Assembly: GCA_963701675.1 (NCBI GenBank)
Contig: OY969623.1
Coordinates: 5,208,001 to 5,272,000 of the forward strand
Reading direction: 5' to 3'
Length of the DNA stretch: 64,000 bases
Source of the DNA: G963701675 sp963701675
GTDB lineage: Bacteria > Planctomycetota > Planctomycetia > Gemmatales > Gemmataceae
Shown here: in pieces, positions 42,646 to 53,350 of the stretch
How the letters are laid out: each line of letters starts with the position of its first letter
How positions within the stretch are numbered: position 1 is the stretch's first letter
The notes under the pieces: model-generated
Database searches by the model: none
Told to the model about the DNA's origin: nothing
What the model saw: only the letters and a program-made list of their open reading frames with translations
Made by a program: the position numbers and the translations under genes

Positions 42646-43008
42646 GTGAACGACGCATTCAGCGTTGAAATTGCCAAGTTGTCGACCTGGATCAAGACGG
42701 CAGGACTTCCGGAAATGAGCCGGGTCATTTGGTGTATGAATCGCCTTCCCAGTGCTTATAAGGAATTCACCGCGACCTATGAGAGCCGCTATGCCGCGGA
42801 CATCGCGCGGCACGAACAGGCCGCTCTGCTTCACCTGGCCGACGAACTCGGTGCAACGGGGAGCGACCGAGTTGAGAAGTTACGTGGCCGCTTTGAAACG
42901 CTCAATGAACGCTTCGGCCTGCCCGCACTTCCAGCGCCGGCGCCTGCGCGGCCGGCGGCCACCGCGCGTAAAGTTGCGTCACGCGCCAAGACACGCTCTA
43001 GCAAATGA
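42646..43008 (+). CDS. hypothetical protein with basic C-terminal tail
   Basis: A 120-residue protein I do not recognise. I place the start at the GTG at 42646 with GAGGA upstream, because the 45 residues before it (from 42511) look non-coding. The sequence is helical (EIAKLSTWIKTAGLPEMSRV; RYAADIARHEQAALLHLADE) and ends in a Pro/Ala/Lys/Arg tail (RPAATARKVASRAKTRSSK) like that of nucleic-acid-binding proteins. It lies 153 bases after the RRM gene and 194 bases before the tRNA-Sec gene. Confidence 0.55.
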   Translation: MNDAFSVEIAKLSTWIKTAGLPEMSRVIWCMNRLPSAYKEFTATYESRYAADIARHEQAALLHLADELGATGSDRVEKLRGRFETLNERFGLPALPAPAPARPAATARKVASRAKTRSSK

Positions 43009-43202
43009 CCATGTGACTTGCCGAGCAATTGCGAATGAAGATGAGCCGGTTTTGCCGTGCCTTCCCGCCGGGCTAACTCCGTGCTGGCATCTGCTGACTT
43101 TGCGTTCGTCGCACTAGCGACAATGGATGCCGGCCTTTGCAGCCATAATATAATCCAGCCGCGCGGGCGCATCGTTCCAACTCGGCGCGCCTTCGAACAC
43201 AT

Positions 43203-43297
43203 GGGAGTGTTTGCACCTCTGGTGGGGGCCCTGGTCTTCAAAACCAGTGGACGGCTTGAAGAAAGCCGTCTGTGGGTTCGATTCCCATACACTCCCG
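43203..43297 (+). tRNA. selC: tRNA-Sec (anticodon TCA)
   Basis: A 95-base tRNA with the selenocysteine fold. The acceptor stem has 8 base pairs (GGGAGTGT with ACACTCCC). The anticodon arm is CTGGT-CTTCAAA-ACCAG, with anticodon TCA that reads UGA. A long variable arm (GACGGCTT, loop, AAGCCGTC) follows, then the T arm TGGG-TTCGATT-CCCA and discriminator G. CCA is not encoded. The organism should therefore have SelA, SelB and SelD, none of which are in this window. Confidence 0.93.
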
Positions 43298-43388
43298 TTG
43301 CCTCTTTTTCGCCCTGACCAACTTCCACGTGCACAACGGTTTGTGTCGACCTGCGCTGATTGGCACGAGGTTCGGCCAACCCTTGTTC

Positions 43389-46300
43389 TCAAATGGGCTT
43401 TACTTCCGCCAGAGCCACGCCGTTGCGATTCTCGTACCAGGCGATCTTGTCGTCGGAAAACGACGCGGACAGCACATCCTGATCACCATCGCCGTCCATG
43501 TCGGCGGCGAACACGCTGCCGGCATTATCCGCAAACTTCGTAATGTTTTTGCCGGTGAAGTTCTGGTTGCCGTCGTTTCGGTACCAGGCGATCTTGTCGT
43601 CCACGTTGGACGCGGACACGACATCGATGTCGCCGTCGGCGTCGATGTCCACGGCAAAGACATCTTGTGGGCTGCTCGCGAACGTTGTGGTGATGACGCG
43701 GGTGGTGAAGGTGCCAATGCCGTTGTTTTCGTACCAGGCGATCTTGTTGTCGATGAAGGACGAAGAAAGCACATCGATGTCGCCGTCCTTGTCCATGTCG
43801 ATGGCGAATACGGCGTTGGCGCCGTTGGCGGCGGTAGTGATCGTATGGTGGGTGAAGACCGTGTTGCCTTTATTTTCGTGCCAGGCAATCTTGTCGTCGT
43901 ACAACGATGCGGTGAGGGCGTCGTTATCGCCGTCACCGTCCACGTCCGCGGCAAACACGGAGTTGGGGCCATTGGCGGTGGCTATGACGAAGTTCGTGAA
44001 AGTTTTATCACCGTTGTTCTGATGAAGGACGATGAAATCATTCGCAAACGATGCGGAGAGAACGTCGGTGTCGCCGTCGTTGTCCATGTCCGCCGCAAAC
44101 ACACCTTGAGGATTGTCAGAGAAAAACGTGTTGGTGATCGTGTGTGCGGTGAAGTTCTGGTTGCCGTCATTTTCATGCCAGGCGATCTTGTCATCCAGAT
44201 TGGACGCTGACAGGACATCCGTGTCGCCGTCGCCATCAACATCCGTCGCGAAGATACTGTCCGGATTATTCGTGGTGTCGAGGGTGCTGATGGTACGTGG
44301 GATGAAACTGCCGTTGCCTTTGTTCTCATACCAGACGATCATGTCATCCTGATTGGAGGCGGACAGAACATCCATGTCGCCGTCGCGGTCCATGTCGGCC
44401 GCGAACACATCGACGGCCCCGTTCGCGGCGGTGGTGATCGTCCGCGCCTTGAAGCAGCCGCACGGTGTGGCGATGACGCGCAGCTTGGAAACGAAGGCGT
44501 CTGCGTAGACTCCGGCGCCGAAGGTCGTATCGAACGCGCTGTGACTGGTGGGAAAATTGCTCGAATAGGTTTCCCCCGTGACGTAGACGTTGCCGCCGGC
44601 ATCGATTGCAAGCGCGTCAATTGAATCCTGGAATCGCCCTCCGAGATACGTGGAGTAGGCAAGGGCCGATCCGGTGGCGTTTAGCCTACTTACGAAACCG
44701 TCTAGAGATGAATTGCTGGTGTCAAAGGCGCCTGGAGTGGTCGGGAAGTCCGACGAAGTAGTCTCGCCGGTTACGAACGCATTCCCGCCGGCATCCACCT
44801 GAATGGCCGCCCCCTGGTCGTCTTCGGAGCTGCCCAGATAGGTCGAGTATACCGCGGCGGAGCCCGCCGCATTCAGCTTGGTGACGAAGGCCTCGTAGAA
44901 ACCATTTTTGTCGGTGTCGAATGCACCTGGCGTGACCGGAAAATCACCGGAAGTCGTCGATCCCGTAACATGCGCGTTGCCGCTCGAGTCCAGTGCGATC
45001 CCGCGAGCAAAATCGACGCCGATGCCGCCCAGGTAGGTTGAGTAGTCAAGGGCCGACCCGGCCGCATTCAACTTCGTGACGAAGGCATCGTGGCCGTTGC
45101 TCACGGTGTCCAATGCACCGGGAGTTGTCGGGAAGTCGGTCGAAGTTGTCAATCCCGTCACGTAAGCGTTGCCGCTGCCATCCAGTGCCAGCCCGAACCC
45201 GTTATCCCCGCCCGAACCGCCCAAAAAAGTGGAGTATGCGAGTGACGTGAAGCCGATCAGTTTGACCTTGGTCACGAAAGCGTCGCCAAGGGTACCGCCG
45301 TTGTAGGTGGTATCAAACGCGCCCGATGTGGTCGGGTAGTCGGCCGATTGGGTCTCACCTGTTATGTAAACGTTGCTGGTGCCGTCAAAAGCAATTCCTA
45401 AAGGAAACTCGGGCCCCGAACCCCCAAGATAAGTGGAGTACGAAAGCCCTGAACCGGACGGGTTCAGCCAGGATACGAACACATCGTACCAGCCATTGTG
45501 CGACGTATCGAATGCGCCTAGTGTCGTGGGGAAGTTCGACGAAGTCGTAAACCCAGTCACATAGGCGAAGCCGCTGCCGTCCACGGCAATCCCGCTCCCA
45601 CCGTCGCTACCAGTGCCGCCCAGAAAGGTGGAGTAGATCAATCCCGTCCCCGCCGCGTTCAGCTTGGTGACGAAGGCATCTCCACCGTTTTGCGTTGTAT
45701 CGAGCGCCCCCGGCTTGATCGGGAAGTTTACCGAGTTGGTTTGCCCCGTTATGTAAGCGTTACTTGCTCCGTCAACGGCGATCCCAAGCCCAACGTCGTG
45801 CCCCGAACCACCCAAGAACGTTGAATAACCTAGCACCACCGGGTCGATCACCAGCGGTAGCCGTGCATCGTGGTTTCCGACTTCGAAGCGGACGATATCA
45901 CTCTGAATGACGTAGCCGCTCGTCACCTCTTGACGTGTGTTGCCAACTTCCTGATACGTAAACGGCTTTTCGTGGACGACATCGCCCACGGCAGTGTGGA
46001 GGACGAGATCGCCCCGCGAGTTGATTTCCATGCCGTCGGCGCCCGCAAAGCTCAAAGCAATCGCGCTCGGATCCGCGCCCGGCGAAACCAAGAAATCGTA
46101 CTCGAGTTGTTGGGCACCGTTGCCGTAGTAGGCCAGATCAATGCCTGGGTAAACCTCGTCGTATTCGACTCGGCCGAAGCTGGCGATATTGGTGTGCCAT
46201 TGCGTCGGGTCATTGCCGAGCAAGTAGTTGGTAATTCCGGGAAGTTGATCGACCGAATTCACCTGGGCAGTCGGGTTGGCGCCGACAATCTGCATGTGCA

Positions 46301-47042
46301 GTGCGACACCCGGCGAGTGGGGCGTGTCAACGCCCTGAGAACGTGACGCTTCCAGGGGGACACCCCCCGCTCGCCCGCCGTAAGCGAACACCGCCGCCGT
46401 CGGTGTCAAAAATACCGTAGCGCCACCAGCGCGCGACACAAAATCCACCCGCTCATCGAATTGGCCGCCATTTTGCTCAAAGCTCAGGGGCAAGTTGCCG
46501 TAGTTGTCTCGGACATCAGGCTGTTGAGCAGGGCTCGGTGTTTCTGATTTCGCCACGTTGCCGGTGTCCACCCGCCCCACAACGGCCGTTCGCGACATTC
46601 CGTGCCGCTCAATGTCCACGGCTTGTGAAGTTCGGACAGGTGTTGCCAATGCGCTGAATTGCACCGCCATGACCAACGCCCCGCCGGCTTCGAAGTGGCG
46701 ATGAATCGCACGTGACGAACTCGCGTGAAAGAGCGTCTGCTCGTTCGTCGGTTTGTCCCGGCGTTGCGCTGGCTCGTCTGAAAGCGGAACGCGGGATTCG
46801 TCTCGGTCAATCAATTCCGGGGACCGAGTTAAGCCGACACGCCCAGAATCGGTCACAATCGCGAGTGCCGCTTTATTAGTTGCGAAGCCCTCGAGTTCGA
46901 GGTTTTCAGTCAGCGCGGTCTCGCTGGGTAGCAGCCCAGACAGCACGCAACCTGGCGGCAACCGTCGTTCCAACCGTTCCATCCATGGCCGATACGCGAG
47001 TGCCGCTAACCCGCGACGACGAGACACCAACGAACGTTTCAT
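43389..47042 (-). CDS. giant secreted SBBP/FG-GAP beta-propeller protein
   Basis: A 1217-residue protein. Near the N-terminus lies MERLERRLPPGCVLSG, the LE-x-R box of planctomycete exported proteins. A conserved domain of about residues 195-395 (NYGNLPLSFEQNGGQFDERV and following) precedes seven SBBP-type repeats with Y-S-T-[FY]-L-G-G (about residues 410-870). Then come seven FG-GAP/VCBS repeats with A-D-x-D-x-D-G-D-x-D-V-L-S-A, the calcium-binding D-x-D-x-D-G motif. No lectin or enzyme domain is seen. A cell-surface adhesion role is inferred. It begins 46 bases upstream of an unremarkable spacer. Confidence 0.88.
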   Translation of the reverse strand: MKRSLVSRRRGLAALAYRPWMERLERRLPPGCVLSGLLPSETALTENLELEGFATNKAALAIVTDSGRVGLTRSPELIDRDESRVPLSDEPAQRRDKPTNEQTLFHASSSRAIHRHFEAGGALVMAVQFSALATPVRTSQAVDIERHGMSRTAVVGRVDTGNVAKSETPSPAQQPDVRDNYGNLPLSFEQNGGQFDERVDFVSRAGGATVFLTPTAAVFAYGGRAGGVPLEASRSQGVDTPHSPGVALHMQIVGANPTAQVNSVDQLPGITNYLLGNDPTQWHTNIASFGRVEYDEVYPGIDLAYYGNGAQQLEYDFLVSPGADPSAIALSFAGADGMEINSRGDLVLHTAVGDVVHEKPFTYQEVGNTRQEVTSGYVIQSDIVRFEVGNHDARLPLVIDPVVLGYSTFLGGSGHDVGLGIAVDGASNAYITGQTNSVNFPIKPGALDTTQNGGDAFVTKLNAAGTGLIYSTFLGGTGSDGGSGIAVDGSGFAYVTGFTTSSNFPTTLGAFDTSHNGWYDVFVSWLNPSGSGLSYSTYLGGSGPEFPLGIAFDGTSNVYITGETQSADYPTTSGAFDTTYNGGTLGDAFVTKVKLIGFTSLAYSTFLGGSGGDNGFGLALDGSGNAYVTGLTTSTDFPTTPGALDTVSNGHDAFVTKLNAAGSALDYSTYLGGIGVDFARGIALDSSGNAHVTGSTTSGDFPVTPGAFDTDKNGFYEAFVTKLNAAGSAAVYSTYLGSSEDDQGAAIQVDAGGNAFVTGETTSSDFPTTPGAFDTSNSSLDGFVSRLNATGSALAYSTYLGGRFQDSIDALAIDAGGNVYVTGETYSSNFPTSHSAFDTTFGAGVYADAFVSKLRVIATPCGCFKARTITTAANGAVDVFAADMDRDGDMDVLSASNQDDMIVWYENKGNGSFIPRTISTLDTTNNPDSIFATDVDGDGDTDVLSASNLDDKIAWHENDGNQNFTAHTITNTFFSDNPQGVFAADMDNDGDTDVLSASFANDFIVLHQNNGDKTFTNFVIATANGPNSVFAADVDGDGDNDALTASLYDDKIAWHENKGNTVFTHHTITTAANGANAVFAIDMDKDGDIDVLSSSFIDNKIAWYENNGIGTFTTRVITTTFASSPQDVFAVDIDADGDIDVVSASNVDDKIAWYRNDGNQNFTGKNITKFADNAGSVFAADMDGDGDQDVLSASFSDDKIAWYENRNGVALAEVKPI

Positions 47043-47347
47043 GATTCAACCTCCGGAAAGGATTATGGATTAGCGTCACTCCACCATTCGATCTTGTTGC
47101 GCACGGAATCTGAAAATCAGGCCTCGTCCATCGATGGGTGCGGTTCGTCGGGGCGCAAGGTGTGGACTGCCTTCGCCGTCCGCATGGCGACGTTGGAAGC
47201 GGCACGGCCGGGCCGCCAACTACTATTGCCGGAGTGCACAGGTGGCGGCGTCGGGCGGAACCAAGCCGTCATCCACCGCCACACCTCTCGCGCGATGTCG
47301 AATTGTTTCATGATGCCCCCAAAACGTTGGAATGCCGGAACATATCA
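47043..47347. other. 305-base gene-poor spacer
   Basis: Between two large secreted-protein genes on the same strand. It holds one 64-codon frame on the minus strand (47117-47311) that is rich in Arg and Pro, with no clear ribosome site and no family signature, so I do not call it a gene. AACCTCCGGA next to 47045 is the ribosome site of the downstream gene on the minus strand (TCCGGAGGTT). I see no clear promoter or terminator. Confidence 0.4.
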
Positions 47348-49705
47348 TCACGCACTGACGCTCACTGGGCCGCTGAAGCCGGCAAGCGTGACGTCGAAAC
47401 CCGTCAGCAGAGTTGCCGAACCAGACAGATTACTTTGAAAGACACGGAGGCGTGGCGCTCCGGAGCGCGTGCCGACAACTACGTCGGCCTTGCCATCGCC
47501 GGTGAAATCGGACGCACCCACCGAGACACCGATGTTCTGGCCCTGTTCAAAAGCGAAGAAGAAATCCAGAAGGCTTTTGTTAAGGTTGAAGGATCCATTT
47601 GCCATGTCCTTGCCGCTGAACACGCGCACTTCGGGATTGCCGACCGAAGCGCCGGTGACCACATCAACGAAGCCGTCGCGGTTGTAGTCGCCGGCCGCCA
47701 CGAAGGAACCGACGTTGAAGCCAAGCCCGTAGGGAAAGAACTCCGCCAGCACAGCGGAGGTGTTGTTGGTGGGAATGATCTTGCCGGCCACGATCGTTTT
47801 GGCGTCGAACACCCGTGTGTGCGGGTTTCCGGCCGAGGCGCCGGTGATGACGTCCACCAAGCCGTCGCCGTTGACATCGCCAGCGCCGACGTTCGCGCCC
47901 ACGTTGAAACCGAGGCCGTAGGCGAAGCCCTGAGCCAGCAAACTCGGGTGATTGTCGGATGGAATCACGCCGCTGGTAAGAATCTTCGCGCCGTCGAATA
48001 CTTTGACGTGCGGATTGCCGGGAACCGCGCCGGTGATGATATCGGCGAAACCGTCGCCATTGACGTCGCCGGCGGCGATGTTGGCGCCCACGTTGAAGTT
48101 GATGCCGTATGCGAAGCCGCTCGCCAGGACGTGGCTTTCCGGGTTGTTGAAGAAAGTCCCATCGCTGAGCGTGGCGCCGCTGTACACCTTGACGGCGGGA
48201 TTGCCAATGGTGGCGCTCGTGATGAGGTCGTCGATACCGTCGCTGTTGACATCGCCAAAGGCCACGGCGACGGCGTCGTTGTAACCGGCGAACGGCGAAA
48301 AAGTGCCCAACGAGCTTCCGGCGCGGCTAAAGACTCGCACACGATTGGGCGCGCCACCAGCGGCCGTAAAATGAACGTTTTGCCCCTCCAGACGAGCCAC
48401 CGCGAAATCGCTGGCGCCGGAAAAGCCCGTGGTACCGCCGCCCACGACGATTTTCCCGTCGGGTTGCAGAGCCACACCGGCCGCCATGTCGAATTTGTTG
48501 CCGCCGAGGTCGAAGGGAATGATGTGATAGCCGCCGGTACCGAAAGCACCGTCGAAGAAGCCATTATATTTGATCCGGGCCACTACGAAATCGTAGCTGC
48601 CCAAGACATTGGTGTAGCCTGTCACGACAATCTTGCCGTCAGGTTGCACAGCCACGCCGGTGGCCCCGTCGTCGGTGCCGAAACCGAAGGTGCTCCTACC
48701 GTCACCGAAGCTGGTGTCCAGCGTGCCGTTGGCGTTGAGCCGGGCCAGTGCGAAGTCGCCATTGCCGTCCGTGACCTCGGCGACACCAGCCACGACGATC
48801 TTCCCGTCGGGTTGCAGGGCGACCGCGCTCGCCGCGTCGTATTCGCCGCCACTAAGGTCGAAGGCGATGGTGCGAAAGCCGCCCGTCCCGAAGCCGGTGT
48901 CCAACAAACCGTTGGAATTGAGCCGGGCCACCAGGAAATCGCTGGTGCCTGCAGCGTCGATGGTCCCGGCCATGACGATCTTGCCGTCCGGTTGCACGGC
49001 CACGCCGCTGGCCTCATCTACGCCGCTGGAGCCGAAGATACGCTTGCCGCCGACGCCGAAGCTGCTGTCAAGCGTGCCGTCGGTATTGAGCCGTGCGACC
49101 GCAAAGTCGTAATTGGCGCCGTCGATTTGGACTACTCCGGCCACGACGATCTTCCCGTCGGTTTGCAGCGCCACACTATGGGCGACGTCGTATTTGCTGC
49201 CGCCGAGGTCGAAGGGAAGGATGTGATAGCCACCTGTACCGAAGTCTGTGTCGAAGAAGCCATTGTCTTTGATCCGGGCCACCACAAAATCAGGACTGCC
49301 CAAGACATCGGTGTAGCCGGCCACGACAATCTTGCCGTCCGGTTGCACGGTGACGCCGGTGGCCCCGTCGGTGATGCTGAAGCCGAAGGTGCTTCTGCCG
49401 TCGCCGAATGTCATGTCCGGTGTGCCGTCGGCGTTGAGCCGGGCGACGGCGAAGTCGCTGTTGTCGGCCGCGACCTCGGCGTTACCGGCCAAGACGATCT
49501 TCCCATCGGGAGCTACCGCTATGGCGGCGGCGAAGTCGTAGCCGTCGCCGCCTAGGTCGAAGGGGACAGTCTGTTTACCGTCGCCATCGAACGTCGGGTC
49601 GAACGCGCCGGGGGAAAGCAGTGTTCGATCTTCAAGGGGTTGCAGGAACGGCACGGCACGGGTTCGGTGGCCGCGTCTGTATACCTTCAATAATCTCGCA
49701 TTCAT
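47348..49705 (-). CDS. secreted delta-60 repeat plus FG-GAP protein
   Basis: A 785-residue protein. Residues 20-31 contain FLQPLEDRTLLS, another planctomycete LE-x-R box. Seven delta-60-type repeats follow, each with Q-P-D-G-K-I-V-V-A-G (for example VQPDGKIVVAGYTDVLGSPD), covering about residues 55-455. Then five FG-GAP-like repeats carry G-D-V-N-G-D-G-x-x-D-V-I-T-G-A. The two halves probably form two beta-propellers exposed outside the cell. The opposite strand has an 805-codon open frame from 47138 that is a shadow of this repetitive sequence. Confidence 0.88.
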   Translation of the reverse strand: MNARLLKVYRRGHRTRAVPFLQPLEDRTLLSPGAFDPTFDGDGKQTVPFDLGGDGYDFAAAIAVAPDGKIVLAGNAEVAADNSDFAVARLNADGTPDMTFGDGRSTFGFSITDGATGVTVQPDGKIVVAGYTDVLGSPDFVVARIKDNGFFDTDFGTGGYHILPFDLGGSKYDVAHSVALQTDGKIVVAGVVQIDGANYDFAVARLNTDGTLDSSFGVGGKRIFGSSGVDEASGVAVQPDGKIVMAGTIDAAGTSDFLVARLNSNGLLDTGFGTGGFRTIAFDLSGGEYDAASAVALQPDGKIVVAGVAEVTDGNGDFALARLNANGTLDTSFGDGRSTFGFGTDDGATGVAVQPDGKIVVTGYTNVLGSYDFVVARIKYNGFFDGAFGTGGYHIIPFDLGGNKFDMAAGVALQPDGKIVVGGGTTGFSGASDFAVARLEGQNVHFTAAGGAPNRVRVFSRAGSSLGTFSPFAGYNDAVAVAFGDVNSDGIDDLITSATIGNPAVKVYSGATLSDGTFFNNPESHVLASGFAYGINFNVGANIAAGDVNGDGFADIITGAVPGNPHVKVFDGAKILTSGVIPSDNHPSLLAQGFAYGLGFNVGANVGAGDVNGDGLVDVITGASAGNPHTRVFDAKTIVAGKIIPTNNTSAVLAEFFPYGLGFNVGSFVAAGDYNRDGFVDVVTGASVGNPEVRVFSGKDMANGSFNLNKSLLDFFFAFEQGQNIGVSVGASDFTGDGKADVVVGTRSGAPRLRVFQSNLSGSATLLTGFDVTLAGFSGPVSVSA

Positions 49706-49898
49706 CGCAGTGGCCTTCCTCGGTTAGAACAAAGAACAAGTAATGAGCGCGCACCGCGGACTCAGAGCCGCGACGCGGCCCACGATCATGCACCAAATGC
49801 CGCTAGTGTTTGCGCTGTTTCAGAATCGGTAGACCGTCGTGCTACCGGGACTTCTCGCTCGCCAATTCCTCCCGCCATCGGGCGGCCTCGGCCGATTG

Positions 49899-52470
49899 TT
49901 ACACGGATTTCTCCTGTGGATTTTCCGATCTCAGTTTGCTTTCGATCTCGGCCAGATTCTTGATGTACAGTTGCGTTTGCGGGTGGTTGGGCCCGAGTTT
50001 CTTTTTCGCTCCTTCAACGGCATCGCGGAGCAATGGTTCCGCCTCCGCGTATCGACGCGTGTCACGATAGAGTGTGCCGAGTTGGTTCATCGAACGCAGC
50101 GTATCCGGGTGATCAGCGCCGAGCTTGGTGAGGCGGCCTTCCAACGCCTGCTTGATTAGGGCTTCAGCCTCGGAATACTTTTTCAACCGGCTGAGCACGC
50201 CGGCGAGATCGCCCAGGCTGGTCAGCGTGTCCGGGTGGTCGGGATCAAGTTTGGCGCGGCGTCCCTTCAACACTTCTCTCAACATGGCCTCCGCTTCTTC
50301 GTGCCCACCGCGCGCATCAACCGCCAGGGCAAGCGATTTCATCGCGAAAAGTGTGTTGGGATGATCGGTGCCGGCCGTGGCCGTGGATACCTCGAGAACC
50401 TGCCGATACAACGGCTCGGCATCATCAAAACGTCGAAGCTCCATGTAGCAACCGGCCAGATTGCTCTTGCACGTGAGTGTGTAAGGATGATCCGGACCTT
50501 CCCCGCCCTCCAGTCTCGGCACCACGTGCTTCAACAGCGGCTCGGCTTCTAAGAACCGGCCGCGATGCAAATGGAGCAGGGCAAGATTGTTCATGGCGAG
50601 GAGCGTGCTGCCGTGGTCGGGGCCGTACTTGGCTTGGTACAACTCCAGCCCCCGTGACAATAGCGGCTCGGCATCGTCATACCGTCCAAGATCACGATAG
50701 ATCTGGCCGAGGTTTTGCGTGCTTCGGAGCGTATCCAGGTGATCTTCACTGAGCTGCTCACGCCGATGCGCAACCACTTTCTCAAAAATGACTCTGGCGT
50801 CGTCGTAGCGACCGCGGCTGCGATAATGCAGGCCGAGCTTGGTCATCGTACGGAGCGTTTGCGGATGTCCGGTACCCATCGTCTGCTCGCTCAACTGGCG
50901 GGAGCGTTCCAGATGCTTCAGTGCGTCTCCGTATTCGCCCAATCCTTCATACGCCGCCCCCAACGTATATAGGATTGCTGCTTCCGTGCGCAGCTTTGCC
51001 CTCAAACTTGCCGGCAATTCTCTGTGCCGCCCGGTCGAGCAACTCACGCACCGTAATGTCCTTGTTTCGCTGGGTTCGGGCCGGTTGCTTCTGGATGTCG
51101 GCTTGGCCAAGCAAGTCATTCTGCAAGAAGTCGTTGACCGCTTGAGCGATATCCGCTTCTTCATCTGCGCGATCCATCTGAGCAATGGCTCGGTGTTCCG
51201 CCCGAGTAGCCCGGACCGCCTGCCAGATGCTGACGACACTCGCGACAATCAGCAACAGCGCAACCAACCCGGCAGCACTGAGAAGCTTCCGATGCTTGCG
51301 TGCGAATTTCCGGACCTTGTAGGCAGCCGAAGGCGGACCGGCTTCCACTGGTTCGACGTCGAGATACCGTTGAATGTCCCGCGCCAGTCCGTTCGCGGTT
51401 TCATAGCGACGCGTGCGGTCCTTCTCCAGGCACTTCATCACGATCCAATCGAGTTCGCCGCGTAGCATCCCGCGCAGCCGCCTGGGATCGATTTGCCGGT
51501 TTTCGGACACCGTTGACAGAGCGGCGCCCATCGTGCTAATCCGTGTGCTTGGCTTGGCTGGTTCTTCCTCGCGAATGACACGCCGGATTTCATCAAACCC
51601 GGCTGTTTGCAGCCGCTCGCGATCAAATGGAGTCGTCCCGGTAAGTAACTCGTACAACAGCACGCCCAAGGCGTAAATGTCGGCACGGGTGTCGATGTCG
51701 AGGCCGCTCATTTCCGCCTGTTCGGGGCTCATGTAGAGCGGTGTGCCGATCATTTGTGCGAAATTCGTAAACAGCGTCCTCTCGGTGAGCTGTTGGCCCA
51801 TCGCTTTGGCAACACCAAAGTCGATGACTTTGACCACCGGTGCTCCGTCATGCAGCGTAACCAGGATGTTCGACGGCTTGATGTCGCGATGAATGATTCC
51901 TTTTTGATGCGCATGTTGCACGGCGTGGCAAACATGAACAAACAACTCTAGACGCTGATGCACGGACAGATGTTGCCGGTCGCAATGCTCGGTGATGGGC
52001 GCACCGCGGACTAACTCCATGACGAAATACGGTCGGCCGGATGCCGTCTCGCCGCCGTCATGCACGCGGGAAATGTTTGGATGATCCATCATGGCCAGCG
52101 CTTGGCGTTCGGCTTCGAAGCGGGCGATCACCTGGCGCGTATCCATTCCCGGCTTGAGGGCCTTCAGCGCGACTTTGCGTCGAATAGGCTGTTGTTGCTC
52201 GGCCATGAAGACGATTCCGAAGCCGCCTTCGCCGATTTGCTCCAGGAGCTTGTATGGTCCGATCACGCTGCCAGGGCGTTCCGTGCCGCCTGCATCCAGT
52301 TCCCGATGATTCCCATCGAGACGCTCGTGTGCGGCCAACAGTTTTTCCACTTCGGAGCGCAGGACCAGATCGCCGCCACAAGCTTCCTGCAAATACGCGG
52401 CCCGGGCTTCGGGACATGCTTTTTCCAAGGCCGTCAGGAAAATCGATCTTTCAGCAGCGACGTCGACCAC
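49899..52470 (-). CDS. transmembrane Ser/Thr protein kinase with TPR domain, one frameshift
   Basis: A planctomycete-type PASTA-less kinase of about 857 residues when two frames are joined. The kinase has IGEGGFGIVFMAEQQQ, the Lys in KVALKALKPG, HRDIKPSNILV, DFGVAKA and MSPEQAE. One membrane helix (SAAGLVALLLIVASVVSIW) follows near residue 440. The frame shifts at about 50988-50995 (GCGC) from LLDRAAQRIAGKF to LRTEAAILYTLGAAYEGLGE. The second frame encodes tandem tetratricopeptide repeats (YGDALKHLERSRQLSEQTMG and on). The start is the GTG at 52470, preceded by GGAGGGGGAAG. Confidence 0.84.
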
Positions 52471-52563
52471 GGGTCTTCCCCCTCCGTTAATCAGTGCGGA
52501 ATCGGCGGCTGAAACCTGCCAAGAAATCTTGAGAATCTTGAATCCGGAAATCAACCAACACCG

Positions 52564-53121
52564 TTAGCGCGAGTCGAGTTCGCGGCGTAGCCAGGCGCGC
52601 GCATACGCCCAATGGCGATGCGCTGTCCGTTGCGACAACCCCATGCACTCCGCCGCCTCGTCCAGCGTAAGGCCCGCGAAAAACCGTAGCTCCACCAACT
52701 TGGCCATTTCTGGTTGCTGCTGGCTAAGCCGAGCGAGCGATTCATCGACGGCAAAAAGATCGTCCCCGGTTGAATCGACGGCCAACTCCTGATCGAGGAT
52801 TTCGTGACGCTGCCACCCACCGCCGTGCTTGGCGGCCTGTTTGCGCCGTGCATCGTCGATCAAAATGCGCCGCATGGCCTCCGCGGCCGCCGCAAAGAAA
52901 TGTCCGCGGCTATTCCATTGCTGACTTTGCGCGGTATCGACTAAGCGGAGATAGGCCTCGTGAACCAGGGCGGTCGCCTGAAGTGTCTGACCGGACTTCT
53001 CGTGGGCGAGCTTTTGAGTGGCTAGCTTTCGGAGCTCGTCGTAAACAAGCGGCAACAATTGGGCGGCCGCCTTTGGATCGCCCTGATCGATGGCCGACAG
53101 AATGCGGGTGACATCGCTCAT
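52564..53121 (-). CDS. ECF sigma factor (planctomycete kinase-linked type)
   Basis: A 185-residue ECF sigma factor. I place the start at the ATG at 53121 (MSDVTRILSAIDQGDPKAAA); the longer frame to 53232 is not conserved. Region 2 is YDELRKLATQKLAHEKSGQT...ALVHEAYLRLVD, and region 4 is LVELRFFAGLTLDEAAECMGLSQRTAHRHW with its helix-turn-helix. This subgroup is known to sit next to Ser/Thr kinases in planctomycetes, and here the kinase gene follows 93 bases downstream in the same direction. Control of the sigma factor by phosphorylation is therefore inferred. Confidence 0.9.
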   Translation of the reverse strand: MSDVTRILSAIDQGDPKAAAQLLPLVYDELRKLATQKLAHEKSGQTLQATALVHEAYLRLVDTAQSQQWNSRGHFFAAAAEAMRRILIDDARRKQAAKHGGGWQRHEILDQELAVDSTGDDLFAVDESLARLSQQQPEMAKLVELRFFAGLTLDEAAECMGLSQRTAHRHWAYARAWLRRELDSR

Positions 53122-53350
53122 GGCTGCCAGCATAACGCGCGTTCCAAGGCAAGGGAAGCAATCGCCTGCCGCTCTTTGATCAGCCGTCTTACACTCAGAT
53201 GGCACGAGGGTATTGACCTCTATGGAGATCATCGAATCCTACTGTGGAACGGAGCGGATCGTCGTATAATCGAAAAACGGCCGGCGGCACGTCCTTCTCC
53301 TGAAAACTCAACGTACGATCCGGGCCGCGGCTGAAGTGGAGGACTTCATC

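Noticed and set aside
43272..44210. 312-codon open frame on the plus strand next to tRNA-Sec
   Set aside because: Antisense shadow of the FG-GAP repeats; its start lies inside the tRNA gene and its sequence mirrors the Asp-rich repeats on the other strand.
43203..47042. tRNA-Sec as an integration site of a genomic island
   Set aside because: selC is a known island target elsewhere, but I found no integrase, no repeat of the tRNA 3' end and no change of composition right after it.
47138..49555. 805-codon open frame on the plus strand, very long and repetitive
   Set aside because: It is the antisense shadow of the delta-60/FG-GAP gene. The minus frame has family repeats and a proper N-terminus, while the plus frame shows only Ala/Val/Gly-rich sequence that mirrors the repeats.
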